64,000 nt of DNA from Ananas comosus (GCF_001540865.1 NC_033635.1:10047565-10111564), one strand, 5' to 3'; shown: positions 34,301 through 45,900, counted from the first letter of the stretch. A program made the numbers and translations. Notes: generated by a model not told the origin, from the letters alone.

Positions 34301-37300
34301 ATGGTGTTTTTAAAAGCACCAAGCACTTGATGCTTCTAAGTGTTTCTGCCGTTAAATTTACCTCATTGATCATTTCTATCCATTAGATCATACTATTCAA
34401 CCAATCACTCTCTCAACTCTAGGAGATAACTATCATCCTAACTGCACATCGCTTCATCCAAGAGCCGAAAACCTAATAGCACCAATGACTTGATGCTACT
34501 AATAGTGTAGCATAATTCTCTCTCTCTCTCTCTGTATATAAGAAGTGCTTCTATATTTTTTATTTTTTGATATCGTTCATTCAATGGCTCAGATTTATTT
34601 ATATTTTTAAGTTATGATCTGCGATAGTAAGTCACTTTGAAAGAGTCATTTTGAAAGATGTACCGGTTACTAGATACCCGAAAAAAAAAAAAATATTTGG
34701 CTCTTTCGATATTGAGAATAATTAAGTATTTTTGCCCTCATTATACTATCTAACATCCATCTTCTCTCTCTGTTGCCCAAAAAACGTATAGTTGTTTTGT
34801 GGACCGAGTATGGATTTTGTTTGTACCCACCTTAAATCCGGCCCAAATCCTAATTAATTTTATATTATATATAATATATATAAAATTTGATGNTGATATT
34901 ATTAATATATATTTATTACAATTTTAAATATATTTAATTTATATATAAAAATTATAATAAAAATATATATAGTATATTAATTATTATATATTTATTATAT
35001 AGCCGAATTTTCGATCCCGAATTTTTAATTGGTGAACGTATAATATCCGTATAAATCACGTATCCAAATAATTACCGAATCCGTTTTTTAGGCGTATTTT
35101 TCAACGAATTTAAAAATTAAAAGACAAATTTTATCCGAATTATATCCGAACCGAATTTTTGCCGAATCCGAATTAACTAACTATGGTGATACCAGGCTCC
35201 TAGCAAATTTCCTCCCATTTAATTCAAGCCCACGTCATAAACCGACTAAAAAGTCTCGAGCCTAGACGTGAGGGGGTGTTAAATATAAAAATATATAAAC
35301 ACCATGCTCTAACAGCTTAAGTTTTTAGAGTACAACGGTTGTTTCACATAGTATCAGTGCAGAAGGTCCTGAGTTCTAGTCACACCAGGTTCCTTGCATA
35401 TTAATTTCATACCATTTAATTCAAGTCCACGTCATAGGCCGACTAAAAAAGTCTCGAGCCCAGACGTGAGGGGGAGTGTTAAATATAAAAATATATAAAC
35501 ACCGTACTCTAACAGTGTAAGCTTTTAGAGTACAACGATTGTTTCACATGATATCAGAGCAGAAGGTTCTGAGTTCGAGTCACACCAGGCTCCTAGCATA
35601 TTAATTTTCTCTCATTTAATTCAAGCTCATGTCATGGACCGACTAAAGAAGTCTTGAGCCCAGACATGTTTAAAACACCGTTCTCTAACAACGGTTGTTT
35701 CACAATAATCAAATAGTTGGGCATATTAATTATGATTATATCTTATTTTTAGTAGTTTTTTTAAAAAAAAACTTAAACTAAATAAAAATATTTTACCAAA
35801 ACCATATAAACTGAATCGAAATCGGTTCGGTTCGGTTCGATTCAGTTCATCCTTCTAATTCGGTTTGATTTGATTTCATTTGATTTTTTTTTTTATAATA
35901 CTATAAAAATCGAACCGAACGGACCAATGCTTACACTTATTGGTAGTTATATATCTCATGTTCTTGGTATTTAAAATCATTTATTAGGCTTTATCCTTTT
36001 CAATTTTTCAGGTTTTCGTGCAATTGGTTGTGGATTCTTAACATCTCTTGGCGCTGCTATCTTCGTAAATCTTTTCCTGAGTTTTCCCACCCAACAAGTA
36101 AGATTCATGTTGCACATATAATATTATTGATAGTTTTCACGACTACCAATTTTTGATCCTGGAATGTTTAGGGTTTATGCTACGGTAGTGGTATTCTTAT
36201 GGATCCGAGGACTAGAAAATTGATAGTGTTGGTTTAAGGACTAGTGCTCTGCCTCATGGCGGGAGGTAGGATTGGGCCAAATAACGTTCGAAATAGTGGG
36301 AAGCTTGTTGGATTTTATTGAGTTTGTTATGACTTAAAACTTATTAAAACTATTTGATTGGATTTCTTTATTGTGTTTGTTGTGATTTATTCTTTGAGTT
36401 TTATTCTTATCTTTATATTTATTCTAATCCTAATCCTTTTAGGTATAATCTTAGGCTTATCTTGTTCTACTTAGATTTAATGAGATAGAACAAGATCCTC
36501 GCATTGATTATAAATATGGGGCGAGGGTGCACGAGTTAATTATGAATAATAATAACCCGGGCATACCAAAAGCCTCTTGTCTTTTTCTACTTTCTCGCTA
36601 TTAATTTTCGCCGAGTTTTCGTTGATGGATCTGAAGCTCGTTGAGTTCGTCTTGCGCCACCTTGAAAGCGTGCCCACGGGGTGGAACGTGGTCGTTGTAT
36701 CGCTATGAGTAATTGCCGGTAAGCCTCGCACGTGGAGGGGCAATTTCGCTTCTAGGACAGTGCTCTGCACGCCTCGATCCACAGGCCTTATCTAAACCTT
36801 ATCTTTTCAATATTTTTGTTTAATTTTGTTTTGGGATTTTTCCAAACTTGAATTTTAATTTCCGATTTGGTTTTTAAAGAATATTGTAATAAAAGATCAG
36901 AAAGATTTTTCCAACAAAGCTATGTTGAGTTAGGTCACATTTGAAATGGCCGAAGACTAGCTGGATTGAGTCACGATCGAAACCTTTGAATGTTGTCTCT
37001 ATATGTTCACTACAACAGAATTAGATTATAGCGACACATTTTTGGGACACTTTTATATAAGTGTTCTATTTATACCAAATTTTTTTAAAAAAATCTACTA
37101 ACGCCTAAATATAAATCTCAATTCAATCAAAAATAAAAAGTTTCTCTACTTAACCAACCACACACTGTCCACTCGGCCCGATTACAAATAAAAAAGAAAA
37201 AAAAAGAAAAAATTGATCAACATCTCCCCTTCTCCTCCTCCGCTGCTGTAACCGACGACGAGGTAGAATTCCGGTGGCTGGAGTTCGGCCGGAGGGATCT

Positions 37301-38253
37301 CGCAAGGACCATAAAAGACTATGATCGCCACGTATCCCTCCACATAAGTCGCTGGAGGAGTGGGTGCTAAATATCAAGGCGACCCTACTTATAGTGACCC
37401 TACTTATAGCAACATTTTTAAAAATGTCGGTAATTTAGCCAGTAACACTTTTTTTGACATGTACCGATATTTAAAAGTATCGCTATACACCGTTTTTGTT
37501 GTAGTGGTTTTAAATGAATTATTTGTGCCTTTCTGATAGCTTGACATTTTGGAATTAATAGGTTATGTTAACAATCCTACATATTGTAACAAGTGCTTTG
37601 CTCGTACCAATAATATTTTGGCTCAACTTCATATATATACAGTACTAATAATTTGTTGAATCTAAGCCATGGGATCAAAATATTTAAATACAGTCGTTAA
37701 TATTAGCGTATGTGACTCACACTCTTCCACATTATTTTGGACTATTGGGATATCACCGATTCCCCTATTTAGACCTTGACGTTCTCGTCACGCCTAAGTG
37801 CGTACGATGTCCACTCTCACTCCTAATTGAATCCCATCTCATTACTTTCAACTGGTTATCTGTCTTTGATACTAAATGCAATGTCTCGAATTATTGATAT
37901 TAATAACTTGTTAGATCTAAACTATCAGATCTAATTGCTTGAGCCCAATTTTTTTTTAATACTCTTAAATGCAAAAGTGTAAGATATATACTTACATACG
38001 AAACGTACAGGTATCATTTTTTTTAAAAAAAATTGTGCATCAGCAAAATGCAAAAAAAAAAAAAAAAAATTAGGAAAGAAATACCTAAGATGTGAATCAT
38101 ACAAAAAGCTTTGCATTTATAGAATTGTAATCAATTCAAAGCATAGCTAGAAAAATATGTTTCTTCAATTTCATGTGCCTTAAACAACCAAACAAGATGT
38201 CCTCCCCCCCCACCCCTCTCCCTCTCTCCCCTTCTCTCTCTCTCTCTCTCTCT

Positions 38254-38285
<32 letters not shown>

Positions 38286-38988
38286 GAAAATGTTGAAATT
38301 TAAAATTTAAAATATATATTTAAAGTTTAAAATTTAAAATTTAGATTAAATATATATAGATTAAAATAAATATTTATATATAAATAAATGATATATATTA
38401 AAAATATAAATTAAATTTTAATAAGTATGTAAAAGTCTCTGTCTCTCTTGATATCTCTCTCCTCTTTCCCCTCTCTTCTTTCCCTCTCTCCCCCTCTCCC
38501 CACCCCCCCGCTTCCCCGTCGGTGAGTCGACCGCGCGCCGCGCGCGCCCGCGCCGCGCACCTCCGCTGCCACCGCCGTGCGTCGGGTCCTGCAGGCGACC
38601 CCGGCTGCCCCGCGCCCCAGGCGCCTCCCCGATGGCCGCGCATCCTGCATGCCGCCCGCTGGGATGGGGGGGGAGAGAGAGGAGAGGCCGGAGGGAGGAA
38701 AGGCGGCAGCGTGTGGGGGGGAAGAGGAGCCGGGGCGGGGAGAGGAGAGTAAAGAGGAGGAGCGAGGGGGACCCGAACCCGCCTCGGGCGCGGCGGATGA
38801 GCCCCTTGGACCCGCACCCGCCGGGAGCGGGTCGCGCGTGCTGGGTGAGGGACCAGGCGGCACGCGGGGGGGGTAGGGGAGAGAGGGGGGAACGGGGTGC
38901 GGCTAGGGAGAGAGGGGAAGAGAGAGTAGAGAGAAGGGCGGGGGCCAGGGGGGGGCCGCATGGGGGTGCTTCCCTCTCTCTCGTCTGT

Positions 38989-39032
<44 letters not shown>

Positions 39033-40314
39033 CCTCTGTTCTCTCTCTCTCCCCCTCTCTCTGTACGCTCTCTCTCTCTCTCCTCCCTCTGTTCTCTCTC
39101 TCCCTCTCTCTCTCGCGCGAGGCACCCGCAAAACGCGGAGAGCCCGCTGCAGGGCGGGGGTTCGCTGCGGAGGCGAGGCGTGGCGGGTTGAGGGTTCGCC
39201 TTTTATTAGTTGTATAGATATTGAGATAATCTAGCAATTATTCATTTTTTATTATTATTTGATTTAATTGTTGTTTTAATGTAGGGATGGATACCTTCTC
39301 CTCTCTTTCCCATTTACATAAGAAACATCCACAAAGCAAAGCATGGAAGTGACTCTGAGACCTACGACACAGAAGGAAGGTTTGTATTGCAGTAGTACTC
39401 CAATTAAAAAAAAAATTAAAAGAGATAATATCTAATATGCTCATCAAAATTTTAAAAATATATATCTAATATATCCATTGTTGACTAAAATGTCCTTATT
39501 AATTTCTGAAATTTTTTTTTCAAATATCTCCTAAACCTTAGGGTTTACCGGTGGAAATTGGGATTTAAAAGAGTATTTTGAATATAGAGAGGTAAATTTA
39601 AAAACTTTGAATAGTTGTGAAGGGTATATAAGCAAAGCGACTCTGAGACCTATGACCCAGAAGGAAGGTTTGTTTTGCAGTAGTGCTCCTATGAATTTTT
39701 TTAAAAAAAATTATCTTTGATTTATGTCATGCAGATTCGACCCATCGAAGTTCGACGCTATTTTCAGCAAATATGCAAGAACTCATGCAAATGCTTTAAC
39801 TGCAAACGAGGTATCCACAATGCTGAAAGCCAATCGCAACGCCTTGGATTTCATTGGACGGTGAGCACCAGCTGAATCATATTAACAAACAAATTGAAAG
39901 GTTGGATAGTAAAATTAAAATTTTGAAAAGTGGAGTTGACGATTCAAATTAGTTTATAGTTCAGATAAGTTTTGTATGTATTTATTTAAAACAAAACTTT
40001 ACCATTAGAATTAATGATAATTTAGTAAATAAGCAAATCGTCGATTACGCCCAAATCAAAACAAGCTCTTTATGTTTCTTCGATCTTTACATAAATCTAA
40101 TAAATTTGACTTAAATTAACATACTACTTACTCTTTCATTGCCAAAATCATATGCAGGGTTATCAATTTTGCAGAATGGGAGCTTCTTTACTCACTGGGG
40201 AAAGATGAGAACGGTTTGTTACACCGCGAAACTGTCAGAAGCGTCTTCGATGGTAGTTTATTTGTGCAGCTTGAGGAGGAGAAGAAGAAGAAGATGACGA
40301 TGAAATCGATCTAA
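28987..40314 (+). CDS. Caleosin / peroxygenase, copy 2, intact
   Basis: Exons 28987-29092, 32392-32541, 36012-36097, 39285-39379, 39735-39860 and 40158-40314 join in frame to 239 residues. Start [37 protein letters not shown]; His66 in [13 protein letters not shown]-hand D71-x-N-x-D-G-x-x-x-x-x-E82; hydrophobic segment at about 89-108; proline knot WIPSPLFP (116-123); [20 protein letters not shown]-terminal [14 protein letters not shown] and a Lys-rich tail. Family role: calcium- and haem-binding peroxygenase of oil bodies and ER, acting on unsaturated fatty acids and hydroperoxides, often induced by ABA, drought or pathogens. Exon sizes equal those of copy 1 except one base in exon 4 and three in the last exon. 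The gene is much longer than copy 1 because introns 1-3 received a SINE, a hAT, a foldback element, a TRIM composite, a solo LTR, a CACTA and a GC-rich block. Transcription through these is untested. Confidence 0.92.
29531..30273 (+). mobile_element. tRNA-derived SINE, split by a hAT element
   Basis: 5' part 29531-29559 ('cgaccgttcttagcgcaagc', 'ggcaaaggg'). 3' part about 30152-30273 ('tggttgttggtacccgatg', 'aagttcaaattctaattgat', poly-A). Same family as 26231-26381. The B box is slightly decayed (TTCAAATTC). Confidence 0.8.
29560..30143. mobile_element. Non-autonomous hAT element inside a SINE
   Basis: Ends CAGGAAGGAAGCTAGG and the inverted 'catagctccgtccctg'. The flanking 8-mers GCAAAGGG and GCGAAGTG agree at six of eight positions, as an aged target duplication would. 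CAGGGRCGGAGC-type ends are typical of plant hAT elements. No transposase frame. Confidence 0.75.
30756..31302. mobile_element. Foldback element between (GA)n and CA-rich DNA
   Basis: Ends GAGCTAGGCTACTATACTAT and the inverted 'gatagtatagcagtctaatt'. Sub-terminal 'tgctccggtactatagtgtt' and 'aacactatagtaccggagct' are also paired. It sits beside (TA)n(GA)n at about 30691-30758. Confidence 0.78.
33701..34253. mobile_element. Foldback element inserted in (TA)n, about 550 bp with arms near 200 bp
   Basis: Ends TAGCAGGGCTGCTGTGCTCT and the inverted 'gagcatagcagccctacta'. The next 150 bp are also inverted ('gatgatggaatttccgaatc' with 'gaaaattccatcatc'). (TA)n of about 44 bp on the left and 20 bp on the right. 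Confidence 0.85.
34297..34520. mobile_element. Short foldback element between (GA)n and (CT)n
   Basis: Ends GAGTTATGGTG and the inverted 'tagcataattctc'. 'aaaagcaccaagcacttgat' and 'atagcaccaatgacttgatg' lie near either end. A relative of 23944-24159. Confidence 0.68.
36306..36916 (+). mobile_element. Solo LTR in caleosin copy 2, intron 3
   Basis: 611 bp starting TGTTGGATTTTA and ending TTTTCCAACA, flanked by AAGCT on both sides (36301-36305 and 36917-36921). Copy 1 has the uninterrupted 'gtgggaagctatgtcgg' near 19921. A TATA-like 'tataaatatggggcgag' at about 36510 fits an LTR promoter. A solo LTR arises by recombination between the two LTRs of a full retrotransposon. The class (probably copia) is not certain. 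Confidence 0.92.
37008..37506. mobile_element. Non-autonomous CACTA (En/Spm) element
   Basis: Ends CACTACAACAGAA and TTTTTGTTGTAGTG with the 3-bp duplication GTT on each side (37005-37007 and 37507-37509). Sub-terminal 'atagcgacacatttttggg' and 'agtatcgctatac' are partly inverted. Absent in copy 1. A few hundred bases, no transposase. Confidence 0.92.
38201..39216. other. GC-rich, (CT)n-bounded block replacing about 60 bp of intron 3 in caleosin copy 2
   Basis: Left of it both copies read 'aaccaaacaagatgt'; right of it both read 'atattgagataatctagc'. Between them copy 2 has (C)n(CT)n, a short AT-rich spacer (38290-38410), then about 600 bp of very GC-rich DNA (38515-38970) and more (CT)n with 'cctccctctgttctctctct' twice. 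Open frames on both strands are Arg-Glu or Ser-Leu runs from the repeats. No domain recognised, and no inverted ends or target duplication found. Confidence 0.6.
39418..39640. mobile_element. MITE flanked by a duplicated exon 4/intron 4 junction, copy 2
   Basis: Counterpart of 21722-21945. The second, pseudo exon 4 end 'gactctgagacctatgaccc' with 'agaaggaaggtttg' lies at 39639-39673, downstream of the true junction at 39379. Confidence 0.65.
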
Positions 40315-41260
40315 ATGATGTGCACATTAATAGCTAATGATATTGATATATATATAATAATAATAATAAGGGAAAAGAAGTGTGATTGTCAAAATTAAAA
40401 GTTTAATAAGCTCTTATTTGTTAAAATAATAATAATAATAATAATTAAAGTTTAGGGGTTTCAATACATTTTACCCTCATAATAATTAATAAATAGTGCG
40501 CAACAGAGTGTAAAATAATGATACCATTCTCTATGATCTCTTTGGGCTTATGAGAACTAGTGATCTTGTTAATAAAAGCCAAATATATATGTGTTGTTTA
40601 ATTTTCTTTGTTAAATGTGAGAGATGTGATATCATTCAATAAGGATGAGAAATATTTTCCATCACATTGTTTAATATATAAGCTCTCTTTAAATTACTTT
40701 CTGAAAAAAAAAATAAAAAATAATTTTTTCCATAATTAAAAAACTAATTTTTTTTTCATAAAATTTGGAGAAAAAGACTTTCGGAGAAACTAATTTTTCT
40801 AAAAACCAAATGGGTGGAAATTCTTTTTTAGCCAAAAAATAATTATTTTTTGAGATATTTCCTGTAAAACAGAAATATCTTAAATGATACAAAAAATATA
40901 AAATGAAATATTCAGGATAAACTCATTAAAAACATTTATTAAATTATTTTCAATTGCTCTTTTTACTAATTTTATATATTTTATTATTTTTTGCGTCAAA
41001 ATAAGCTGAATATATGCTATACTATTTTAATCGGTATTTTTTAATAATTTTTATTTAAAATGGTAGATTTATTATTTATAATATAGGATTTGAAAAAAAA
41101 ATTATACTTGAATAGTGTGTTTGAAAAAAAAAAAAATAATATAGTCTAGAAAATGAAAAAAATATAAATTATAGTGTAGTATAATGTAATTTAGGGTAAT
41201 GAAAATAAATATTTACAGTCGAAAATACACCTCCGCTTTCAGTCAAACAAACATATGTAT
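40315..41260. other. 3' flank of caleosin copy 2, AT-rich, shared with copy 1
   Basis: Contains (ATA)n, 'caatacattttaccctcata' and 'gtgttgtttaattttctttg', matching 22640-23690, and partly matching 46285-46940. No gene seen. Confidence 0.65.
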
Positions 41261-41261
41261 A

Positions 41262-42217
41262 GAGTAGGACTTGTGTGCTATTGGGATTGGGAGCATAGAG
41301 ACCTCTGTGCTCCCAAGATGTTTTTTATGATGGAACTTTCGAATCAACGATCGGTTTTATTGGACTTAATCTAGTATATTTAAATTATCTAGAATACAAA
41401 TTTTGCGATTTCTCAAAATGGAGTTATCATGTCATTAGTCTAGGGTTTCTTGATATCACTTAATGATTTTTAATCAAAAAAAAAAACTTAATTAATGATT
41501 GAAAAGACTCAAAATCAACGGTTGAAAATAAAAATCTTACAAAAAGTTATGATGTAGTATTAAAATTTTTTATCAGAAATATTGATCTTATTGTAGATAG
41601 TATAAAAAATTTATTATCAAAATTTTATCTGATTTGAATACTTCTACACCATTAAATTTGCAAACGGCACACATCAACCATTAAAAATTATTGATTTTGA
41701 ATCTTTTTGATCACTAAGTAAATAATATTGAAAATTCACAAAAATTATTTTCTAAATATTTCCAACACGCTAGATCGTTGATCGTCGATTCAAAAATTCC
41801 ATCTAAAGATTTAAGTATTTATCGACACGAGTCATATTCATTGTACCGTATCGTACCAATAAGATATCGGCACGATACAGTCCCTATGCCGATGACATAG
41901 TTCAAAATTCTTTTTATTTCAAATTAGTAAGTAAAATTTTCAAATAAAATTCAGAAGGTTTGACAAAGATATATAATAATCAATTAAAAAATTTTGTTGC
42001 TAAAGAAAATAAATTATTCATATCATTATGTGTCGGCACACAAGTATTTTTTGTGATCGATACGCATCAGTATGACGCGACACGTATCGTACCGTACCGT
42101 GCTAGCAAATTTGCGGCACGATTCCGTACCACGGTACTTAAATCCTTAGTTCCATCATGAAAAATGGCTTATAAGTACAGAAGCCTCCGTACTCTTAATA
42201 GCACAGAAGTCCTACTC
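41262..42217. mobile_element. Foldback element with 10-bp target duplication, containing a nested hAT-like MITE
   Basis: Ends GAGTAGGAC and GTCCTACTC, flanked by CATATGTATA on both sides (41252-41261 and 42218-42227). Sub-terminal 'gagcatagagacctctgtgc' pairs with 'acagaagcctccgtactct'. The arms match those of 33701-34253. A duplication of this length suggests the Mutator superfamily. Confidence 0.85.
41804..42148 (+). mobile_element. hAT-like MITE (CAAGGATTTAAGTGCC family), nested
   Basis: Ends TAAAGATTTAAGT and ACTTAAATCCTTA. Flanks ATTCCATC and GTTCCATC (7 of 8). The interior 'tatcgtaccgtaccgtgcta' and 'aagaaaataaattattcat' matches 45847-46189 in reverse. Confidence 0.85.
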
Positions 42218-42257
42218 CATATGTATATGTGTATTGATAATATTTTACTTTCTAAAA

Positions 42258-42634
42258 AAGGTTAATTTCATACAAGTCCCTACAAATAGTAAATGACAAA
42301 TATATATTCTTATAAAGTTCAACTTTCATACGTTGTCTCTACACAAATTTTAATATTTTCAAATATATCCCTCTAATTTGTTATCATTAGAGAACAGTTT
42401 ATATTTTTAATTTTACCATCACAAATATGTCCCTCCAAAAATCATAACAATATAAACTAACCAAGGTTAAGTATTTAACCTATGGTTAACTAAATTTTTC
42501 TAATGGATTCTAACGATAGAGATATATTTGAAAATATCAGGACTTTTATAAAAATAACATATAAAAGTTGAACTTTATAGGAATATATTTGTCATTGACT
42601 ACGTTTACAGGGACCTTTATGAAATTAACCCTTC
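42258..42634. mobile_element. Foldback MITE, 'gggttaatttcatacaa' family, upstream of DnaJ
   Basis: Left arm 'aggttaatttcatacaagtc'; right arm 'gggacctttatgaaattaac'. It ends about 280 bp before the DnaJ start codon. Confidence 0.78.
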
Positions 42635-42914
42635 TAAAAATTAAGCCCTAAAATTATCCTCCTCTTGGGTCGATCCGGGCCGGATCGAAATTTTAATACT
42701 TCGCCCGATCCGACTGGTCGTTTTGGACCAAAATCCGGGATCTGAATATCATATGTGCATGCATTTGGCGGGTTTAGACCCGTAAATTGGACCCGGCCCG
42801 AAACCCGGACCGGTGAGGTCCGAATCCGAAGAGGGTTTTATTAGTCCGTGAACGAATACCTCATCGTCTCCGACGCTTCTGCAGGAGCCCCCGAGCTCTC
42901 GCCCCACCCCGTCA

Positions 42915-45900
42915 ATGGCGACGAGCCCTCTCCTCCTCTCAAACCCTAGCCTCTCCTTCTTCCTTCCACCCCTCTCACCTCGGCGGCGGAGCCTCTCCTC
43001 CGCCGCCGCAGCGGAGCCGCGCTTCTCCCCCCTGCGGGTGGCGCCGCGGGTCGGCCATCGCCGCCGCCTCCGCCTCTGCGGGGTGGCCGCGGCGAAGGGC
43101 GACGCGGCCGCGGCGGCGGCGACGAAGGACTACTACGTGACGCTCAATCTCCGCCGCAACGCCACTCTCCAGGAGATCAAGAGCTCCTACAGGAGCCTCG
43201 CCCGTAAGGTTCGCCTTAGAATCCGCTTCAGTTAGCTGTAATTATTGCTAATTTGGAAAAATTCCCCAGTGGTTTGCCTCATCTGTGGATTGTCCTCTCG
43301 TGAATGGTCGCAACAATGCAAAACTTCAGCGAATAGGTTTCAGATGACAATTGGTCGGATACAGTGGAGCAGAATACATAAATTGAATGCACTGTCTAAT
43401 AAATTGTTAGTTTAGGTAGCTAGAGACAAAATGCGATCTCAATTTTTAGTGTTTTAATTCTATTACTTTGATTTTCATTTCAAAATTTCATCCTTATAGT
43501 TTTGATTGTAACAATTTAGTCCCTGAAATCTCTGTGTCGATTACACCCTCGGGGAAAAAATTCTGCAATGTCAAGCATGCATTGGAAGTTGCATTTTGAA
43601 TGATTATTGATTCTGGATACAAAGTTTCACAGGAATGATTTGGTGGATGTCTTTGGTTATATTTAATAGTGTAAAATTTCATAAATTGAATAAATTGTCT
43701 AATACACTGTTAATTTGGGTAGCATTTAGTAAAAAAAAAAAAAATCTCACTTTTTTTTTTATTAAATATATTACTTTGACCTACATTTCAAAATTTCGTC
43801 CTCATAGTTTCAATGGTGACAAGTTATTCCCCGAAATTTTACGTAAGTCCTTTTGTTAATCTAATTCTTTACAAAATACAAAGTGGTGCCAATCAACACC
43901 ATACATTAACATTCTATTGCAAAATTGAAAATCTGGGATGAAATAGGAATTTTGGTCAAACTTCAAGAAGAAATTTTCAGCAAGGATTAAAGTGCCGCCC
44001 GTGTCGTACGGTACGGGGGCGTGCCGTACCGTGCCCCCAAGAAGGGGGATCTCCTGTTTTCTTTTTTTTTTTGTTTTTTTTTTCGGTTTTTCCTTTTTTT
44101 TTTTTTTTTAACCGCCGTGCGTCCACGCACGGCGCTCTGTCTCCCCCCCAGGCTCTGGGGGGGCATGGCACGGGGGAAGAAACCCCGTACNNNNNNNNNN
44201 NNNNNNNNNNTTTTTTTTTGGTTTTTCTTTTATTAAATTAAAAACTTATAATTTAACTTATTATTTATCTGATCCATATGTCGGCCCGAGCCCTCCGCTT
44301 CCACCACAGACATCCATTTTTTCTTCACAAAATATTTTATCAAAATTTGTCGCACCGCGAAACTTTCGATGAATCAAAGGAACAAAAATCGATTTCCTAA
44401 ACAAATTTTGATTAGATATTTTTAAAAAGAATAAAAAAACAAAAAATATAGATGTAATATTGGGAATATATGAATTTCTCACAATACCAGCAATACTTAT
44501 ATCAATATTGTCAAATAAATCTTATATCTGCAGATAACAATATGCCATATGATCCAGCGTGACGATCTATGTGAAATTAAGCAGTCATCTCTATGTAAAG
44601 ATGTAAATTTAAATAATTATTGTACTTGTGAATTTTATTTTTATATTTTAATTTCTATTCTACATCAGGTATAGCTGTATTTTACTTACAAAAAGCTTTC
44701 ATGCATGTTAATTGATGAGTATTGTAAGATATACATAGTAAATATTCATATTATTTTATTTAAATCTTTCAAAATAATATTATAAGAGTTTATTGGAACC
44801 AAAAAAGTTAAAATAAGTCCGTGCCAAAGCGTTCCAGTAGGAGGTCATGCGTATCTGTCGGCATGCAAGCGTGCCACGTGTCGGCACGCAAGCGTGCCCG
44901 TGCCGTACCGTGCCAGGGACGTAACGGCACGCCTCCGTGCCACGGCACTTTAAACCTTGATTTTCAGCATTGAAACTTTGAGGACTGATCTTAAATCAGA
45001 TCAAACTACAAGGGAATCTGGGTCAAATTTCAGGTGTAATTGTGTAAATTTGTAAACAGCCCAATTATTTACCATCTTCTATATCTTTGCGTGATTAAGT
45101 AGTAGTGTAATAAAATCTTGGTTCATTATGCTCGCTAGCTTCTTTATTTAGTAAAATGCAAATATCTCCATTTGATTCTCCATATTGTAAAAATGATCTC
45201 TATTGTCTATAAATTGAGCTGAACTATGTTTTAGCATCTTGCATGTTCTTTTTCAAACTGCAGTATCATCCTGACATGAACAAGAGCCCAGGTGCAGAAG
45301 AAAAGTTCAAGGAGATTAGTGCTGCATACGAGGTATTATTACCCTACACAAGCTCTATCTGTATCATACATGTATACTTTTGCTTTTATATTTAAGTTTG
45401 TATCCTGTACTGGTGCGGTTGTAATGATGGTTGTTTCCCAACCTGCATTTCTGTGTGATTACTGTAATCTTTACTTTTTATACTTAAGTAATATAATTGT
45501 TTCCTGGAAATGTAGTTTCTCCCATGTGGTGTTGTAACAAATCATTCTATAGGTGCTATCAGATGAGGAGAAAAGGTCTTTATACGATCGTTATGGTGAA
45601 GCGGGCTTGCAACGAGACAATGGAGGACCAAATGTTGGCCCACAAGGGGTAAAAGTGTTTTTTGCATTTCTTTATATCAAATGTTACTATCTTTTTCTTT
45701 TGTCTATGTTCTCTTCATTTCCATGAGATTTCTAAAGGGTTGTTCTTTGCCGGGGTTGCAACTTGGATTTGGTTTAATCTGTCAACTCAACCTGATGAGT
45801 GGGTCAGATTGGGTTCTGCAATTTTGAACTCTATTGTGGTGTAGACCAAGGATTTAAGTGCCGTAGCACGGGGTGGTGTTGAAAACTTATCGGCATGATA

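Larger units (their letters stand above)
33100..35185. mobile_element. hAT-like element nested in the TRIM
   Basis: Ends CTTAGTTAGTAAATTCG and the inverted CGAATTAACTAACTATG. Flanks GTCATACC and GTGATACC (7 of 8). It interrupts the TRIM internal domain between 'gagttcgagtc' and 'aggctcctagc'. Inside are a GC-rich direct repeat of about 125 bp (33276-33520) and two further foldback insertions (33701-34253, 34297-34520). The long minus-strand open frame at about 33236-33841 is a low-complexity product of this GC-rich DNA, not a recognised protein. Confidence 0.72.
32982..35704 (+). mobile_element. Tandem TRIM/SMART-type mini LTR retrotransposon composite
   Basis: The whole insert is flanked by ATAAT (32977-32981 and 35705-35709), and copy 1 has the empty site at 18771-18780. 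It starts TG and ends CA. LTRs are only 72 bp: 35277-35348 and 35477-35548, with a decayed one at about 35668-35704 and an inverted-plus-direct pair at 32982-33061. The initiator-Met primer site TGGTATCAGAG (33062), or its variants (35349, 35549), directly follows an LTR. A purine tract GTGAGGGGG precedes LTRs. LTR spacing is exactly 200 bp, so one element is about 272 bp, among the smallest LTR elements known. No protein is encoded. Confidence 0.9.

Noticed and set aside
38398..39237. Long open frames on both strands (200-279 residues)
   Set aside because: They translate (CT)n/(GA)n and GC-rich repeats into Arg-Glu, Ser-Leu and Pro runs, overlap in several frames and have no domain.
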